From: Leifsonia sp. 1010
Lineage (GTDB): Bacteria > Actinomycetota > Actinomycetes > Actinomycetales > Microbacteriaceae
DNA length: 64,000 nucleotides
Direction of reading: 5' to 3'
NCBI RefSeq assembly: GCF_031455295.1
Contig: NZ_JAVDSL010000004.1
Span: forward strand, 186,001 to 250,000
Part shown: one piece after another, positions 18,424 to 26,090 of the stretch
How the letters are laid out: each line of letters begins with the position of its first letter
Position numbering within the stretch: the stretch's first letter is position 1
Notes under the pieces: generated by a model
What the model was told of the DNA's origin: nothing
Database searches by the model: none
The model's input: the letters and a program-made list of their open reading frames with translations, nothing else
Made by a program: the position numbers and the translations under genes

Positions 18424-19203
18424 TTGTCCAAGCGCATCGAAGTCAACGACCTCAACGTCTACTACGGCAAGTTCCGTGCCGTCGAGGGCGTCTCGCTCAC
18501 CATCGAGCCCCGCTCCGTGACGGCCTTCATCGGCCCGTCGGGATGCGGCAAGTCGACGTTCCTCCGTACCCTCAACCGCATGCACGAGGTCATCCCCGGC
18601 GCGTACGTCGAGGGTGAGGTGCTCATCGACGGCAACAACCTGTACGGCCCGGGCGTCGACCCCGTCCTCGTGCGCCGCCAGGTGGGCATGGTGTTCCAGC
18701 GTCCGAACCCGTTCCCGACCATGAGCATCCGCGACAACGTGCTCGCCGGCGTGAAGCTCAACAACCGCCGGATGTCGAAGAGCGAGGCCGACGACCTGGT
18801 CGAGAGCTCGCTGCAGGGCGCCAACCTGTGGAACGAGGTCAAGGACCGCCTCAACCTCCCCGGCTCCGGACTCTCCGGCGGCCAGCAGCAGCGTCTGTGC
18901 ATCGCCCGCGCGATCGCCGTCTCCCCCGACGTCCTGCTGATGGACGAGCCGTGCTCGGCCCTCGACCCGATCTCGACGCTCGCGATCGAGGACCTCATCG
19001 AGGAGCTGAAGAACGACTACACGATCGTGATCGTGACCCACAACATGCAGCAGGCGTCGCGCGTCTCGGACCGCACCGCGTTCTTCAACATCGCGGGCAC
19101 CGGCAAGCCGGGCAAGCTCATCGAGTACAACGACACCAACCAGATCTTCTCCAACCCGACCGTGCAGGCCACCGAGGACTACGTCTCCGGCCGCTTCGGT
19201 TGA
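18424..19203 (+). CDS. pstB: Phosphate ABC transporter ATPase PstB
   Basis: A 259-residue cytoplasmic ATPase. Walker [10 protein letters not shown], signature [16 protein letters not shown], Walker [18 protein letters not shown]-loop VTHNMQQA. The start is TTG at 18424, supported by AAGGAAT just upstream and by the PstB N-terminus ([15 protein letters not shown]). Last gene of the pst operon; it is followed by an extended hairpin terminator. phoU is not downstream but lies 15 kb away. Confidence 0.96.
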   Translation: MSKRIEVNDLNVYYGKFRAVEGVSLTIEPRSVTAFIGPSGCGKSTFLRTLNRMHEVIPGAYVEGEVLIDGNNLYGPGVDPVLVRRQVGMVFQRPNPFPTMSIRDNVLAGVKLNNRRMSKSEADDLVESSLQGANLWNEVKDRLNLPGSGLSGGQQQRLCIARAIAVSPDVLLMDEPCSALDPISTLAIEDLIEELKNDYTIVIVTHNMQQASRVSDRTAFFNIAGTGKPGKLIEYNDTNQIFSNPTVQATEDYVSGRFG

Positions 19204-19236
19204 TCCACGCGCGACCCCGCGGTCGCACCGAACGCG

Positions 19237-19270
19237 AGAACGCCGCCGATCATGCGATCGGCGGCGTTCT
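19237..19270 (+). terminator. Terminator of the pst operon
   Basis: Perfect 15-base arms AGAACGCCGCCGATC and GATCGGCGGCGTTCT around ATGC, then TCTGTT. An outer pair GAACGCGAG (19230-19238) and CTCGCGTTC (19281-19289) nests around it. It lies between convergent pstB and rskA and may serve both. Confidence 0.88.
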
Positions 19271-19306
19271 TCTGTTCGTGCTCGCGTTCCGGCGGCGAGG
19301 ACCCGG

Positions 19307-20101
19307 TCAGGAGGGGATGGCGACGATCGGCGGGCTCGTCGGCTTGTCCGATCCCCCGCGCGGCTCCACGGTGACTCCGACTGCGTCGCCCGCAGCCATG
19401 TCGCCGGTGAGCACCCGCCAGGTCGATCCGGAGTCGGAGGAGCTCATCGTGCCCGCCGGGATGGCCTTGCCGTCGCGGAGGTACCAGAGCTCGTAGGTCT
19501 TGTCGCCGGGAAGCGCGGGGAGGTCGTTGGCGACGAGCGCGGAACGCCCCAGTTCGCCCGACCACACCAGGGTGGCCGTTCCCCCGCCCTCGACCTGCGC
19601 GGTCGCCCGCTGCACGTCGGGGGCCGCGTTGATCTCGGCCAGCGCGGACGCCTGCTGGGACTGGTACGAGTTGCCGCCGGAGAGGGTCGAGCCGACGAAC
19701 GCTCCGCCCACGAACAGTACGATCGCGGCGGCCGCGGCGCTGAGGAGGAGCGCGGGGCGCTGGAACCAGCGGCGCTGTGCGGCGCGCTCTGCGCGGCCCG
19801 GGGGCGTCTCGGGAGCCACCGGGGATGCCGGGGCTGCGTCAACGGTCGGCGTGGCATCGTGCGCTTCGGCCTCCGCCGCGACGGGCTGCGCCGTCGGCTG
19901 GGCGACATCCTGAGCCGGCAGCTGCGGGGTGTTCTGCAGCTGCGCGAACAGCGCCGCCTTGAGCTCGGGGCGGGGCTGGACGGGCTCGGCCGAGAGCGCC
20001 AGTTCGGCGGCGACGTCCTCGAAGGCGCGGGCCTCCTGCTCGTCGTCCGCCCCCAGGCGGTAGCCGAGGCGCCCGGTGTCGCGGTCGTCCTCGCGGGTCA
20101 T
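19307..20101 (-). CDS. rskA: Anti-sigma factor RskA (membrane)
   Basis: A 264-residue single-pass membrane protein. The cytoplasmic N-terminus (residues 1-100) would hold the sigma-binding part, a transmembrane helix follows (LLLSAAAAAIVLFVGGAFVG), and the outer part is an RskA domain with LPGDKTYELWYLRDGKAIPA. It restrains the SigK-type sigma factor until regulated proteolysis. ATG 20101 overlaps the sigK stop by four bases, so the two are produced together, which fits a stoichiometric pair. Confidence 0.88.
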   Translation of the reverse strand: MTREDDRDTGRLGYRLGADDEQEARAFEDVAAELALSAEPVQPRPELKAALFAQLQNTPQLPAQDVAQPTAQPVAAEAEAHDATPTVDAAPASPVAPETPPGRAERAAQRRWFQRPALLLSAAAAAIVLFVGGAFVGSTLSGGNSYQSQQASALAEINAAPDVQRATAQVEGGGTATLVWSGELGRSALVANDLPALPGDKTYELWYLRDGKAIPAGTMSSSDSGSTWRVLTGDMAAGDAVGVTVEPRGGSDKPTSPPIVAIPS

Positions 20102-20658
20102 GTCGTCACCCCCAGTTCTTCTCGCAGCCGTATCATCGCATCGCGCAGCCGAGTCTTCGCTGTGCCGAGCGGGATTCCGAGTTCGGCTGCGACCTCGGAC
20201 TGGCTGAGTCCCCCGTAGTAGGCGAGGGTGACGGCCCGCCGTTGCGGCTCACTCAGTTTCGCCATGGCCACCTCCACCCTTTCGTGCTCGACCCGGACCT
20301 CCACCGTCTCGGCCACCTGGTCGTAGGCGGTCGGGAGGTCGCGGATGCCCACCACCGTGTCCCGGTCACGCGACGCCTGCGACGCGCGGATCCGGTCGAC
20401 AGCGCGCCGGTGGGCCATGGTCATGATCCACGTCTGCGCTCGACCTTTATTCGGATCGAACCGCGGAGCGGATTGCCACGCCTCGAGGAAGACCTCCTGG
20501 GCGACCTCCTCCGACTGCGCGCCGTCGATGAGGAGGCGGCGTATGAGCCCGAGGACGCGCGCAGCGGTCAGGTCGTAGAAGCGCGAGAACGCCTCCTGGT
20601 CGCCGGCGGCGGTGCGGACGAGAAGGGCGTCGAGGTCGACCGCAGGGGCGTCGTCCAC
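20098..20658 (-). CDS. sigK: ECF RNA polymerase sigma factor SigK
   Basis: A 186-residue ECF sigma factor. Region 2 is visible (FSRFYDLTAARVLGLIRRLL, AQEVFLEAWQSAPRFDPNKG, TWIMTMAHRRAVDRIR) and region 4 has the helix-turn-helix LSQSEVAAELGIPLGTAKTR. Its partner anti-sigma factor RskA is coupled directly downstream. In mycobacteria SigK controls secreted antigens; the regulon here is unknown. Start GTG 20658. The upstream leader (about 150 bases) holds a candidate structured RNA. Confidence 0.88.
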   Translation of the reverse strand: MDDAPAVDLDALLVRTAAGDQEAFSRFYDLTAARVLGLIRRLLIDGAQSEEVAQEVFLEAWQSAPRFDPNKGRAQTWIMTMAHRRAVDRIRASQASRDRDTVVGIRDLPTAYDQVAETVEVRVEHERVEVAMAKLSEPQRRAVTLAYYGGLSQSEVAAELGIPLGTAKTRLRDAMIRLREELGVTT

Positions 20659-20733
20659 GTCGTCTCCGCTCTCATCCGGCCTGCCGGGAGTCGTCCCGCC
20701 GATGCTCGAGCGGGCTTCTCCTGGCAGAAGAGT

Positions 20734-20811
20734 GCCGGGCCGCAGAACGCCTCTCGGCGCGAGGCCGCTCGAAGCGGCTAGTTTTGGAGCCCGGGGTTAC
20801 TGCGGCCCGGC
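20734..20811 (-). ncRNA. Candidate structured leader RNA of sigK-rskA
   Basis: Perfect 12-base closing stem (GCCGGGCCGCAG at 20734-20745 with CTGCGGCCCGGC at 20800-20811) encloses a hairpin GCCGCT-CGA-AGCGGC (20764-20778) and a second stem GCCTC/GAGGC (20749-20765, overlapping slightly). TACACT (20819-20824, minus strand) would start transcription at the first base of the stem. It does not match a riboswitch class I know. It could instead terminate the upstream minus-strand gene. Confidence 0.45.
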
Positions 20812-20818
20812 GACATCC

Positions 20819-20824
20819 AGTGTA
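20819..20824 (-). promoter_or_regulatory. Possible -10 hexamer of sigK
   Basis: TACACT on the minus strand; no convincing -35 partner was found. Confidence 0.35.
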
Positions 20825-20902
20825 CAGGAGCGGTTCGCCGCGCTTCTCGGCGTGGCGTTCGCAGCGGGAGAACGCGGATGCCGCGGCTAGGGGTTGACCG
20901 GG

Positions 20903-21532
20903 TCAGTCCAGCGATCCCGACCGCCACAGCCGGGCGCACGCGGTCAGCTCCTCCGCGGTGCGGGTGAAGCGCAGAGCCCGCGTCGTCAACTCGCTCGCCC
21001 GCTCCGGGTCGAGCACGTCACGGTCGTCGGCGACGGAGGCGGCCCCGGCTGCTGCGACCCGGCAGAACGCGGCCGCCCGGTCGAGCGCCACAGCGAAGTC
21101 GCCCTCGAACAGGCCTCGGAGGATGCGGTCGGCGAGCTCGGTGATCTCCGTTGGTCCCGCCGGGTTGGGAGCTCCCGCCACGACCGCGTCGATGGACCCG
21201 AGAACCTCGGTGCCGCGCTGGAACAGGTACGCGGTGCCCTCCGCATCCTGGCGAATGAGAAGCCGGATGAGGTAGATGCGCCACAGCGCACCCGGCAGGC
21301 TCTTGGCGTTGGACCGCGACCACAGTTCGGCGAGCGCGTCGATGCCGTGCTGGTCGGTGAACGCGACCAGGCGATCCACCACCTCCGGGTCCGGATTCTC
21401 GCGCACCCGGGCCAGCAGGGCACGGGCGGTCTCGTGCGCGACCCTGCTGATCTGCGCGGGATCCTCCCCGCCCATGAAGGCCTCGAACATCCCACTCGTG
21501 AACAGCGCAGGCTTGTGGAAGCGGTCAGACAT
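20903..21532 (-). CDS. Conserved hypothetical helical protein
   Basis: A 209-residue, mostly helical soluble protein without signal peptide or membrane segments. It contains a pattern of repeated amphipathic helices (for example ETARALLARVRENPDPEVVD and ALWRIYLIRLLIRQDAEGT). I do not recognise a catalytic motif. Similar proteins in actinobacteria are sometimes labelled as RNA polymerase subunits, but nothing in this sequence supports that. The ATG at 21532 is preceded by CAGAAT with a six-base gap. Function unknown. Confidence 0.7.
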   Translation of the reverse strand: MSDRFHKPALFTSGMFEAFMGGEDPAQISRVAHETARALLARVRENPDPEVVDRLVAFTDQHGIDALAELWSRSNAKSLPGALWRIYLIRLLIRQDAEGTAYLFQRGTEVLGSIDAVVAGAPNPAGPTEITELADRILRGLFEGDFAVALDRAAAFCRVAAAGAASVADDRDVLDPERASELTTRALRFTRTAEELTACARLWRSGSLD

Positions 21533-21574
21533 CCCCCTATTCTGCCCCCGCCACGGGACCGGGTGAATCCACGC

Positions 21575-21580
21575 TAGATT
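21575..21580 (+). promoter_or_regulatory. -10 hexamer of tRNA-Lys
   Basis: TAGATT eight bases before the tRNA 5' end. Confidence 0.5.
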
Positions 21581-21588
21581 GGAGGTGA

Positions 21589-21661
21589 GGGCCTGTAGCT
21601 CAGTTGGCAGAGCATCGGACTTTTAATCCGCGGGTCGTGGGTTCGAGCCCCACCGGGCCCA
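21589..21661 (+). tRNA. tRNA-Lys (UUU anticodon)
   Basis: A 73-base cloverleaf: acceptor arms GGGCCTG and CGGGCCC, D-arm GCTCAGTTGGCAGAGC, anticodon loop CTTTTAA with anticodon TTT, T-arm GTGGGTTCGAGCCCCAC. No CCA is encoded. The last base of the anticodon stem (27-43) is a mismatch. The downstream side carries a degenerate antitoxin gene, consistent with tRNA 3' ends as integration sites, although no attachment repeat was seen. Confidence 0.95.
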
Positions 21662-21713
21662 CCCTCATCAGCACACTGCAGTGGTTCGGGATCGTGAACT
21701 ACCCGGAGGAACC

Positions 21714-21860
21714 ATGGCCATCACCGCGCCGAAAGACGAGCGCGACTGCTGCCAAACCGCCTACCTGCTGCGCTCACCAAGGAACGCACGGCGCCTGATG
21801 GATGCGATCAAGAGCGCGCATAGAGGCGACGCCATCGAGCGCCCCCTAGTCGAGGAGTGA
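21714..21860 (+). pseudogene. Remnant of a Phd/YefM-family antitoxin
   Basis: A 48-codon frame with a good ribosome-binding site (CGGAGGAACC) begins MAITA, as many YefM antitoxins do, and then jumps to the typical C-terminal helix QTAYLLRSPRNARRLMDAI and LVEE. The middle ~40 residues that form the DNA-binding part are missing, so this looks like an internal deletion. No YoeB-type toxin follows. Recognition is by motif memory; a profile search would settle it. Confidence 0.6.
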
Positions 21861-21874
21861 TCGAAGCTCGTCGC

Positions 21875-21888
21875 TCGAACCGGTTCGA
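21875..21888. promoter_or_regulatory. LacI-type operator 1
   Basis: Perfect palindrome TCGAACCGGTTCGA with a central CG pair as in LacI-family sites. An identical core lies 125 bases downstream. Confidence 0.65.
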
Positions 21889-21943
21889 CACTGGGAGACA
21901 TAACGGCGCGTTTAGGCTCGCAATGAGGCGGACGGCAACCCAA

Positions 21944-21962
21944 ATGTTGCGCGAAACAACAT
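21944..21962. promoter_or_regulatory. Inverted repeat between the two operators
   Basis: ATGTTG, seven bases, CAACAT. It lies just upstream of the glycoside hydrolase -35 and may bind a second regulator. Confidence 0.35.
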
Positions 21963-21965
21963 CTA

Positions 21966-21994
21966 TTGGCGGTGCAAAGTGTTTGCGCTAGGGT
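21966..21994 (+). promoter_or_regulatory. Promoter of the glycoside hydrolase gene
   Basis: TTGGCG (21966-21971), 17-base spacer, TAGGGT (21989-21994). Operator 2 begins four bases after the -10, on the transcription start. Confidence 0.6.
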
Positions 21995-21997
21995 GGC

Positions 21998-22015
21998 TGT
22001 CGAACCGGTTCGACA
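21998..22015. promoter_or_regulatory. LacI-type operator 2, over the transcription start
   Basis: TGTCGAACCGGTTCGACA, an 18-base perfect palindrome containing the same 14-base core as operator 1. Confidence 0.75.
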
Positions 22016-22064
22016 ATGCGGTGCCGAAGTCCGTCACCGTTCTGATGCGAAGGAGCATCCGACC

Positions 22065-24305
22065 ATGTCACTCACCCACTCGACTGTCGCGAGCAGGCGA
22101 TCTCGCCGCCGGTCCCCGCTGTTGCGCGTGTCCGTCGCTGCAGTTGCAGCCGCTTCTCTGGTCGCTGCCGGAGCAGCACTTCCTGCCGTCGCGGCCATCG
22201 GAGCAAACACCCTCACCATCGACGCGGCGTCGGTCGTGCGTCCCGTCACGCATGTCGGCGCAGGCGGCCTGTACGGTCTCGCGACGGCGAGCACACCCGA
22301 TCCCGCGTCGTTGCTGCCGCTGCACGTCAACCAGTTCACCCAGCCGGCACCGGGCGTCCAGCAGTTGGGGAACGGGGCGACCACTCCATCCGGCGACGCG
22401 CTCAAGGTCGCGCCGTCGCTGATCTCGGCGGGCGGCCAGGAGACCGTCCGCATGCCGGATATCTACCCGGACTGGCCGTACAAGTGGGTCAGCTGGAGCG
22501 ACTACCTGTCGAAGGTCGACACGATGGTCCAGGCGCGCGTCTCGGCCACCTCCACGACCAACATCAACGGGTGGGAGCTGTGGAACGAGCCGGACGGCAC
22601 CTGGAACACCTCGGCGGCAGGTCCGTTCAACGACGGCTGGTCGCGCATCTATAACGAGGTCAAGAGGTACGACACCGTCACTCCGATCGTGGGCCCGAGC
22701 ATCTCCAGCTATAACCACGATTGGATGACCAGCTTCCTCACCGCCGCCAAGAACGCGGGTACCCTGCCGGACGTCATCAGCTGGCATCTGTGGAATTCGG
22801 ACGCCCTTCCCGGCGAACTGGCCGACCTCCGCGGGATCGAGAGCTCACTCGGCATCTCGCCGCGCCCGGTGTCGATCAACGAGTACGCCTGGCCCGACCA
22901 AGTGGATGTGCCCGCGGCATCGCTGCGCTACCTCGCGACCTTCGAGCGCGCCACCGACGTCCGCGATGCCGAACGCGCCTACTGGTACGAGTCCGGCACG
23001 ATGAACGGCCTCTTCGTCAACGGGCAGCCGACCGGCACCTACTGGCTCTACAAGTGGTACGGCGACATGACCGGCAACATGGTGTCCGTGGCCCAGAACG
23101 GCCTGCAGGACGGCATCGCGTCGCTGGACACGACCCGCAAGATCCTCACGGCCGTCGTGGGCGGCGCAACCGGCGACAACTCCGTATCGGTGAAGAACCT
23201 CAGCGGCTTCGGCTCATCGGTCGCGGTGACCGTGCTCTCCACGCCGGACTCCGGCCGCCTGCACGCGGTGTCCGCTCCGACGACCATCTGGTCGGGGACC
23301 CTTACGGTCACCAACGGAGCCATCAGCGTCCCGCTCACCGGGCAGGACCCGGGCGCGGCGTACGAGATCGTCGTCACGCCGACCAGCGGACCGGTCACCT
23401 CGTACCAGCAGACGTACGAGGCAGAGAACGCCTCCGTGGTCAACGGCATCCGCTACTCCTCCTCCGCCGCATCCAACGGCGGATACGTCGGCGGCCTGGA
23501 CAACAGCGGCGACATGCGGAACGACAGCTTCGTCGACTTCCTGGTCAACGTCCCGGTCGCGGCCGACTACAGTCTGTCGATCCGCTACGCCAACGGCACG
23601 GGTGCCACCTCCACCCAGGGCGTCGCCTACGACGGCGGCGCCTGGAGCACGGTCAGCTATCCCGCGACCGGCGGTTGGGGCGCCCAAGGGAAGTTCGCGA
23701 CGGTCTCCGGACCGACCCTCCACCTCACCGCCGGATACAACATGATCCGGCTCGCGAAGGGATCACCCTACTTCGCCGGCGGCAGCGGTTACGCCGAACT
23801 CGACTCCATCTCCCTGTCCACGACCGCCGCCGTCCCCGGTTGGTCGCAGCCGTCGAATCCGCCCGCGGCGACGTTCGTGCAGCGGCTGGAGGCGGAGTCC
23901 GGAACGGTCTCCGGCGGCAACGTCATCGCCTCGTCGAACGCGTCCGGCGGAAGCTTCGTCGGCGGACTCGACTCCTCCACCAGTTCGGTGACCATCCATC
24001 CCAACGTCCCCGCCGCCGGCACCTACCGGCTGCAATTGGGCTACGCCAACGACGGAGGTTACACGCAGAACGGGACGCTGGATGCGGTGGTCGGGCTCTC
24101 CGTCAACGGCGGAGCCGCAACGAACCTGACCCTTCCCGTCACGGGGCCGTGGGGTGCGAACGGCGGATCCTTCCCGGTGGCGACCGCGACGGTGCAGCTC
24201 AACGCCGGCACGAACACGGTCACGATCGCCCACCAGGCGAATCAGAACTACGCGGAACTCGACTATGCGCAGTTCTCCTCCCCCGCGGGGGCGGTCGTTC
24301 GGTAA
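22065..24305 (+). CDS. Secreted clan GH-A glycoside hydrolase with two carbohydrate-binding modules
   Basis: A 746-residue exported enzyme. The signal peptide (about residues 1-45) ends near PAVAAIGA. The catalytic domain (about 50-340) shows the clan GH-A acid/base in GWELWNEPDG (Glu175) and a likely nucleophile in SINEYAWPD (Glu273), with a spacing near 100 residues; it resembles GH39-like enzymes but I cannot fix the family. A beta-sandwich region follows, then two CBM6/35-like modules (about 455-590 and 605-740), each with an AEN/AES opening and a GGxVGGLD motif. It probably attacks a plant or microbial polysaccharide. Expression appears to be under twin LacI-type operators; no LacI gene is in the window. 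Confidence 0.85.
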   Translation: MSLTHSTVASRRSRRRSPLLRVSVAAVAAASLVAAGAALPAVAAIGANTLTIDAASVVRPVTHVGAGGLYGLATASTPDPASLLPLHVNQFTQPAPGVQQLGNGATTPSGDALKVAPSLISAGGQETVRMPDIYPDWPYKWVSWSDYLSKVDTMVQARVSATSTTNINGWELWNEPDGTWNTSAAGPFNDGWSRIYNEVKRYDTVTPIVGPSISSYNHDWMTSFLTAAKNAGTLPDVISWHLWNSDALPGELADLRGIESSLGISPRPVSINEYAWPDQVDVPAASLRYLATFERATDVRDAERAYWYESGTMNGLFVNGQPTGTYWLYKWYGDMTGNMVSVAQNGLQDGIASLDTTRKILTAVVGGATGDNSVSVKNLSGFGSSVAVTVLSTPDSGRLHAVSAPTTIWSGTLTVTNGAISVPLTGQDPGAAYEIVVTPTSGPVTSYQQTYEAENASVVNGIRYSSSAASNGGYVGGLDNSGDMRNDSFVDFLVNVPVAADYSLSIRYANGTGATSTQGVAYDGGAWSTVSYPATGGWGAQGKFATVSGPTLHLTAGYNMIRLAKGSPYFAGGSGYAELDSISLSTTAAVPGWSQPSNPPAATFVQRLEAESGTVSGGNVIASSNASGGSFVGGLDSSTSSVTIHPNVPAAGTYRLQLGYANDGGYTQNGTLDAVVGLSVNGGAATNLTLPVTGPWGANGGSFPVATATVQLNAGTNTVTIAHQANQNYAELDYAQFSSPAGAVVR

Positions 24306-24360
24306 CGGACACCGCTTCTCGGGTGGCGCCTATCGCCCCCAGCATGACAGGCGCCGCCCG

Positions 24361-24396
24361 GAAGGGCCGGACCCGGGAGACCGGGTCCGGCCCTTC
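24361..24396. terminator. Bidirectional hairpin terminator
   Basis: Perfect 16-base arms GAAGGGCCGGACCCGG and CCGGGTCCGGCCCTTC around GAGA, between the convergent glycoside hydrolase gene and the 24444-24986 gene. Confidence 0.85.
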
Positions 24397-24443
24397 GCTC
24401 AATCGACGGCGGCGCAGGACAAGGTCCGCCCGCCGCGGAGCGT

Positions 24444-24986
24444 TCAGTCGACCGATCGTATCGGCTGACGGCGTTCGAAAGTCTCGAGCGCCCGAAGAGC
24501 AGCAGGGCGGAGGTCCTCGATCTGTTGAAGCGCAAACGACCTGAACTCCTCGAGCGCCCGATCGATGTCGGGTTCGTAGCCGAGGATGAAGGCTCGAGGG
24601 CCCGCAAGGATCGAGTAGTCGTCGACGGTGGCGAGCAGCGCGACGGCGCGGTCCGGCGCCAAGAGCATCATGTTGAGGCCGAAGAATTCGTCGCTGCAGG
24701 CGTCGAGGTCCGATCCCGTCACGTCGACCTCGAAGGCCATCGTCGTCGGGTCGACGAACGCATCGTCGTTTGACACGGCGACGTAGCGCCCGATGCCGTG
24801 CGCGGCACTCGCTCTGATGATGCGCTCGATCTGGTCGGGGTCGATCCGCGCCGCGGCCTCCTGCGCGAGAACGGAGGAACCCGTAGCGGACAGCCACTCG
24901 GCGCGGAGGTCGTAGGGGCCGTCGGCGGCAGCGTCCCTCAGGCCGACGACGGCCTGCAGGCGATCGGGATCAGTGATGCGCTGCAC
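24444..24986 (-). CDS. Hypothetical protein, immunity-like
   Basis: A 180-residue soluble protein. The part YVAVSNDDAFVDPTTMAFEV followed by a conserved-looking SILAGPRAFILGYEPDID segment resembles small immunity proteins found beside polymorphic toxins, but I do not recognise a named family. GTG 24986 lies inside the end of the upstream membrane-protein gene (17-base overlap), so the two are cotranscribed. Starts further upstream exist in the frame but would overlap that gene extensively. No toxin gene is adjacent. Confidence 0.55.
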   Translation of the reverse strand: MQRITDPDRLQAVVGLRDAAADGPYDLRAEWLSATGSSVLAQEAAARIDPDQIERIIRASAAHGIGRYVAVSNDDAFVDPTTMAFEVDVTGSDLDACSDEFFGLNMMLLAPDRAVALLATVDDYSILAGPRAFILGYEPDIDRALEEFRSFALQQIEDLRPAALRALETFERRQPIRSVD

Positions 24987-25464
24987 GAGTGTCCAGCGTC
25001 TTCCGAAGGACGAGCACCATCGCCACGCCCACGCAGAAGCCCGCTCCCGCCGCGAACAGGCCCCCACCGTTCGTCCACAACCGGGAGAAGATCAGGGCGA
25101 AGCCTCCCGCTGCCAGCAGACCGTAGGCGAGTGACAGCGCGATCCCGGAGCGCCACCACGCGGGCGCCCGCCGCTCAGACCAGTCGATCGCCCAGCGCAG
25201 ACCGATCCCGAGTGCCAAGCCGAGCAGCATCGAGGTGGGGATCGTCCAGATGAACAGGAACAACAGATAGAAACCCGCGACCAGGGGCGGAGTCCACCCC
25301 AACGGCGGCGCCGTCGCCGTCGCGTGGATGAGCACGCCGAGTCCGGTGCACCAAGCGATCGAGTACCAGACGAAGGGTCCCCATCTCCGCCGGTTGGGGG
25401 TGGCATGACCCGACAGTGTCGTCGCCTCCTCCTCTGTCCGGTCGGAGGTTCGTGGGTCGCTCAC
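24970..25464 (-). CDS. Four-helix membrane protein
   Basis: A 164-residue integral membrane protein with a hydrophilic N-terminus of about 30 residues and four hydrophobic helices (starting at VWYSIAWCTGLG, PPLVAGFYLLFLF, GIALSLAYGLLAAG and GLFAAGAGFCVGVAMV). No family recognised. GTG 25464 was chosen over upstream starts because TAGATT lies seven bases before it and because the same promoter-plus-start segment is duplicated before the gene at 26965. Overlaps the immunity-like gene downstream. Confidence 0.65.
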   Translation of the reverse strand: MSDPRTSDRTEEEATTLSGHATPNRRRWGPFVWYSIAWCTGLGVLIHATATAPPLGWTPPLVAGFYLLFLFIWTIPTSMLLGLALGIGLRWAIDWSERRAPAWWRSGIALSLAYGLLAAGGFALIFSRLWTNGGGLFAAGAGFCVGVAMVLVLRKTLDTRAAHH

Positions 25465-25490
25465 ACGCCAGAATCTACACCGGAGCCGCG
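25454..25490. repeat. 37-bp direct repeat, copy 1 (promoter and start region)
   Basis: Identical to 27314-27350. It contains, on the minus strand, GGAGCCGCGG-type upstream bases, the -10 TAGATT (25472-25477), the GTG start and the first codons (MSDP). It lies 1860 bases from its twin. Confidence 0.9.
25472..25477 (-). promoter_or_regulatory. -10 hexamer within repeat copy 1 (leaderless)
   Basis: TAGATT seven bases before GTG 25464. Confidence 0.6.
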
Positions 25491-25541
25491 ATGACTCTTG
25501 GAGCAGTGGCTGTCGCGTGAGCGACGATGTCTCGTGCGAGG

Positions 25542-25547
25542 TAGGTT
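25542..25547 (+). promoter_or_regulatory. -10 hexamer of the barstar gene (leaderless)
   Basis: TAGGTT six bases before GTG 25554. Confidence 0.55.
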
Positions 25548-25553
25548 TCTCTC

Positions 25554-26090
25554 GTGGCTGCATGGGAGGCGGACGATCAGTATCCGGGATTCCAGCTGGT
25601 CCGGAACGGATTCGTGACGAAGTTCCACTCGGCAGCCGTGGTCGATGAGTCGCTCGCTTTCTTCCGGTCGGCCGGCTACCGCGTCGTTCGACTGGATACC
25701 GCATCCTGGACCGACGAAGCCGACCTCCACGACGTGCTGAGCACCGCCCTCGACTTCCCCGCCTACTACGGGCGCAACTTCTCCGCGCTGGCCGACTGCC
25801 TTCAGGACGTCGCCGAGCAGGCGTACGGATGGACGGCGGCCGACACAGGGCTCGTCATCGAACTCGACCACCTCGATCGGTTCCGCGCGACGATGCCGGC
25901 CGCCTGTTGGATCCTGCTCGACATCCTCGTCGACACGGCTCGTCTCGGAGCACTCCTCGGCAACAGGATCCTGTGCGTGATCCGGTCGGACGACCCGCGG
26001 CTGGACATCGGATCGGTCGGTGGCGCGGAGCCCCCGTGGAACCCACGCGAGTGGCTCCTCTCCGACCGCGTGGATGGGGCCGCGTCGTGA
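25554..26090 (+). CDS. Barstar-family ribonuclease inhibitor
   Basis: A 178-residue cytoplasmic protein. The barstar core is recognisable: RVVRLDTASWTDEADLHDVL, then LDFPAYYGRNFSALADCLQD, the helix/loop that plugs the barnase active site, and a late strand near NRILCVIRSDD. Family members neutralise barnase-type RNases or related toxins. No barnase-like gene is visible in this window, so it is an orphan immunity gene. It is about twice the length of Bacillus barstar, with extra N-terminal residues. The GTGA overlap with the next gene (26087) shows they are coupled. Confidence 0.82.
   Translation: MAAWEADDQYPGFQLVRNGFVTKFHSAAVVDESLAFFRSAGYRVVRLDTASWTDEADLHDVLSTALDFPAYYGRNFSALADCLQDVAEQAYGWTAADTGLVIELDHLDRFRATMPAACWILLDILVDTARLGALLGNRILCVIRSDDPRLDIGSVGGAEPPWNPREWLLSDRVDGAAS

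Noticed and set aside
21589-22064. Genomic island integrated at tRNA-Lys
   Set aside because: No integrase and no copy of the tRNA 3' end was found downstream; the antitoxin remnant alone is not enough.
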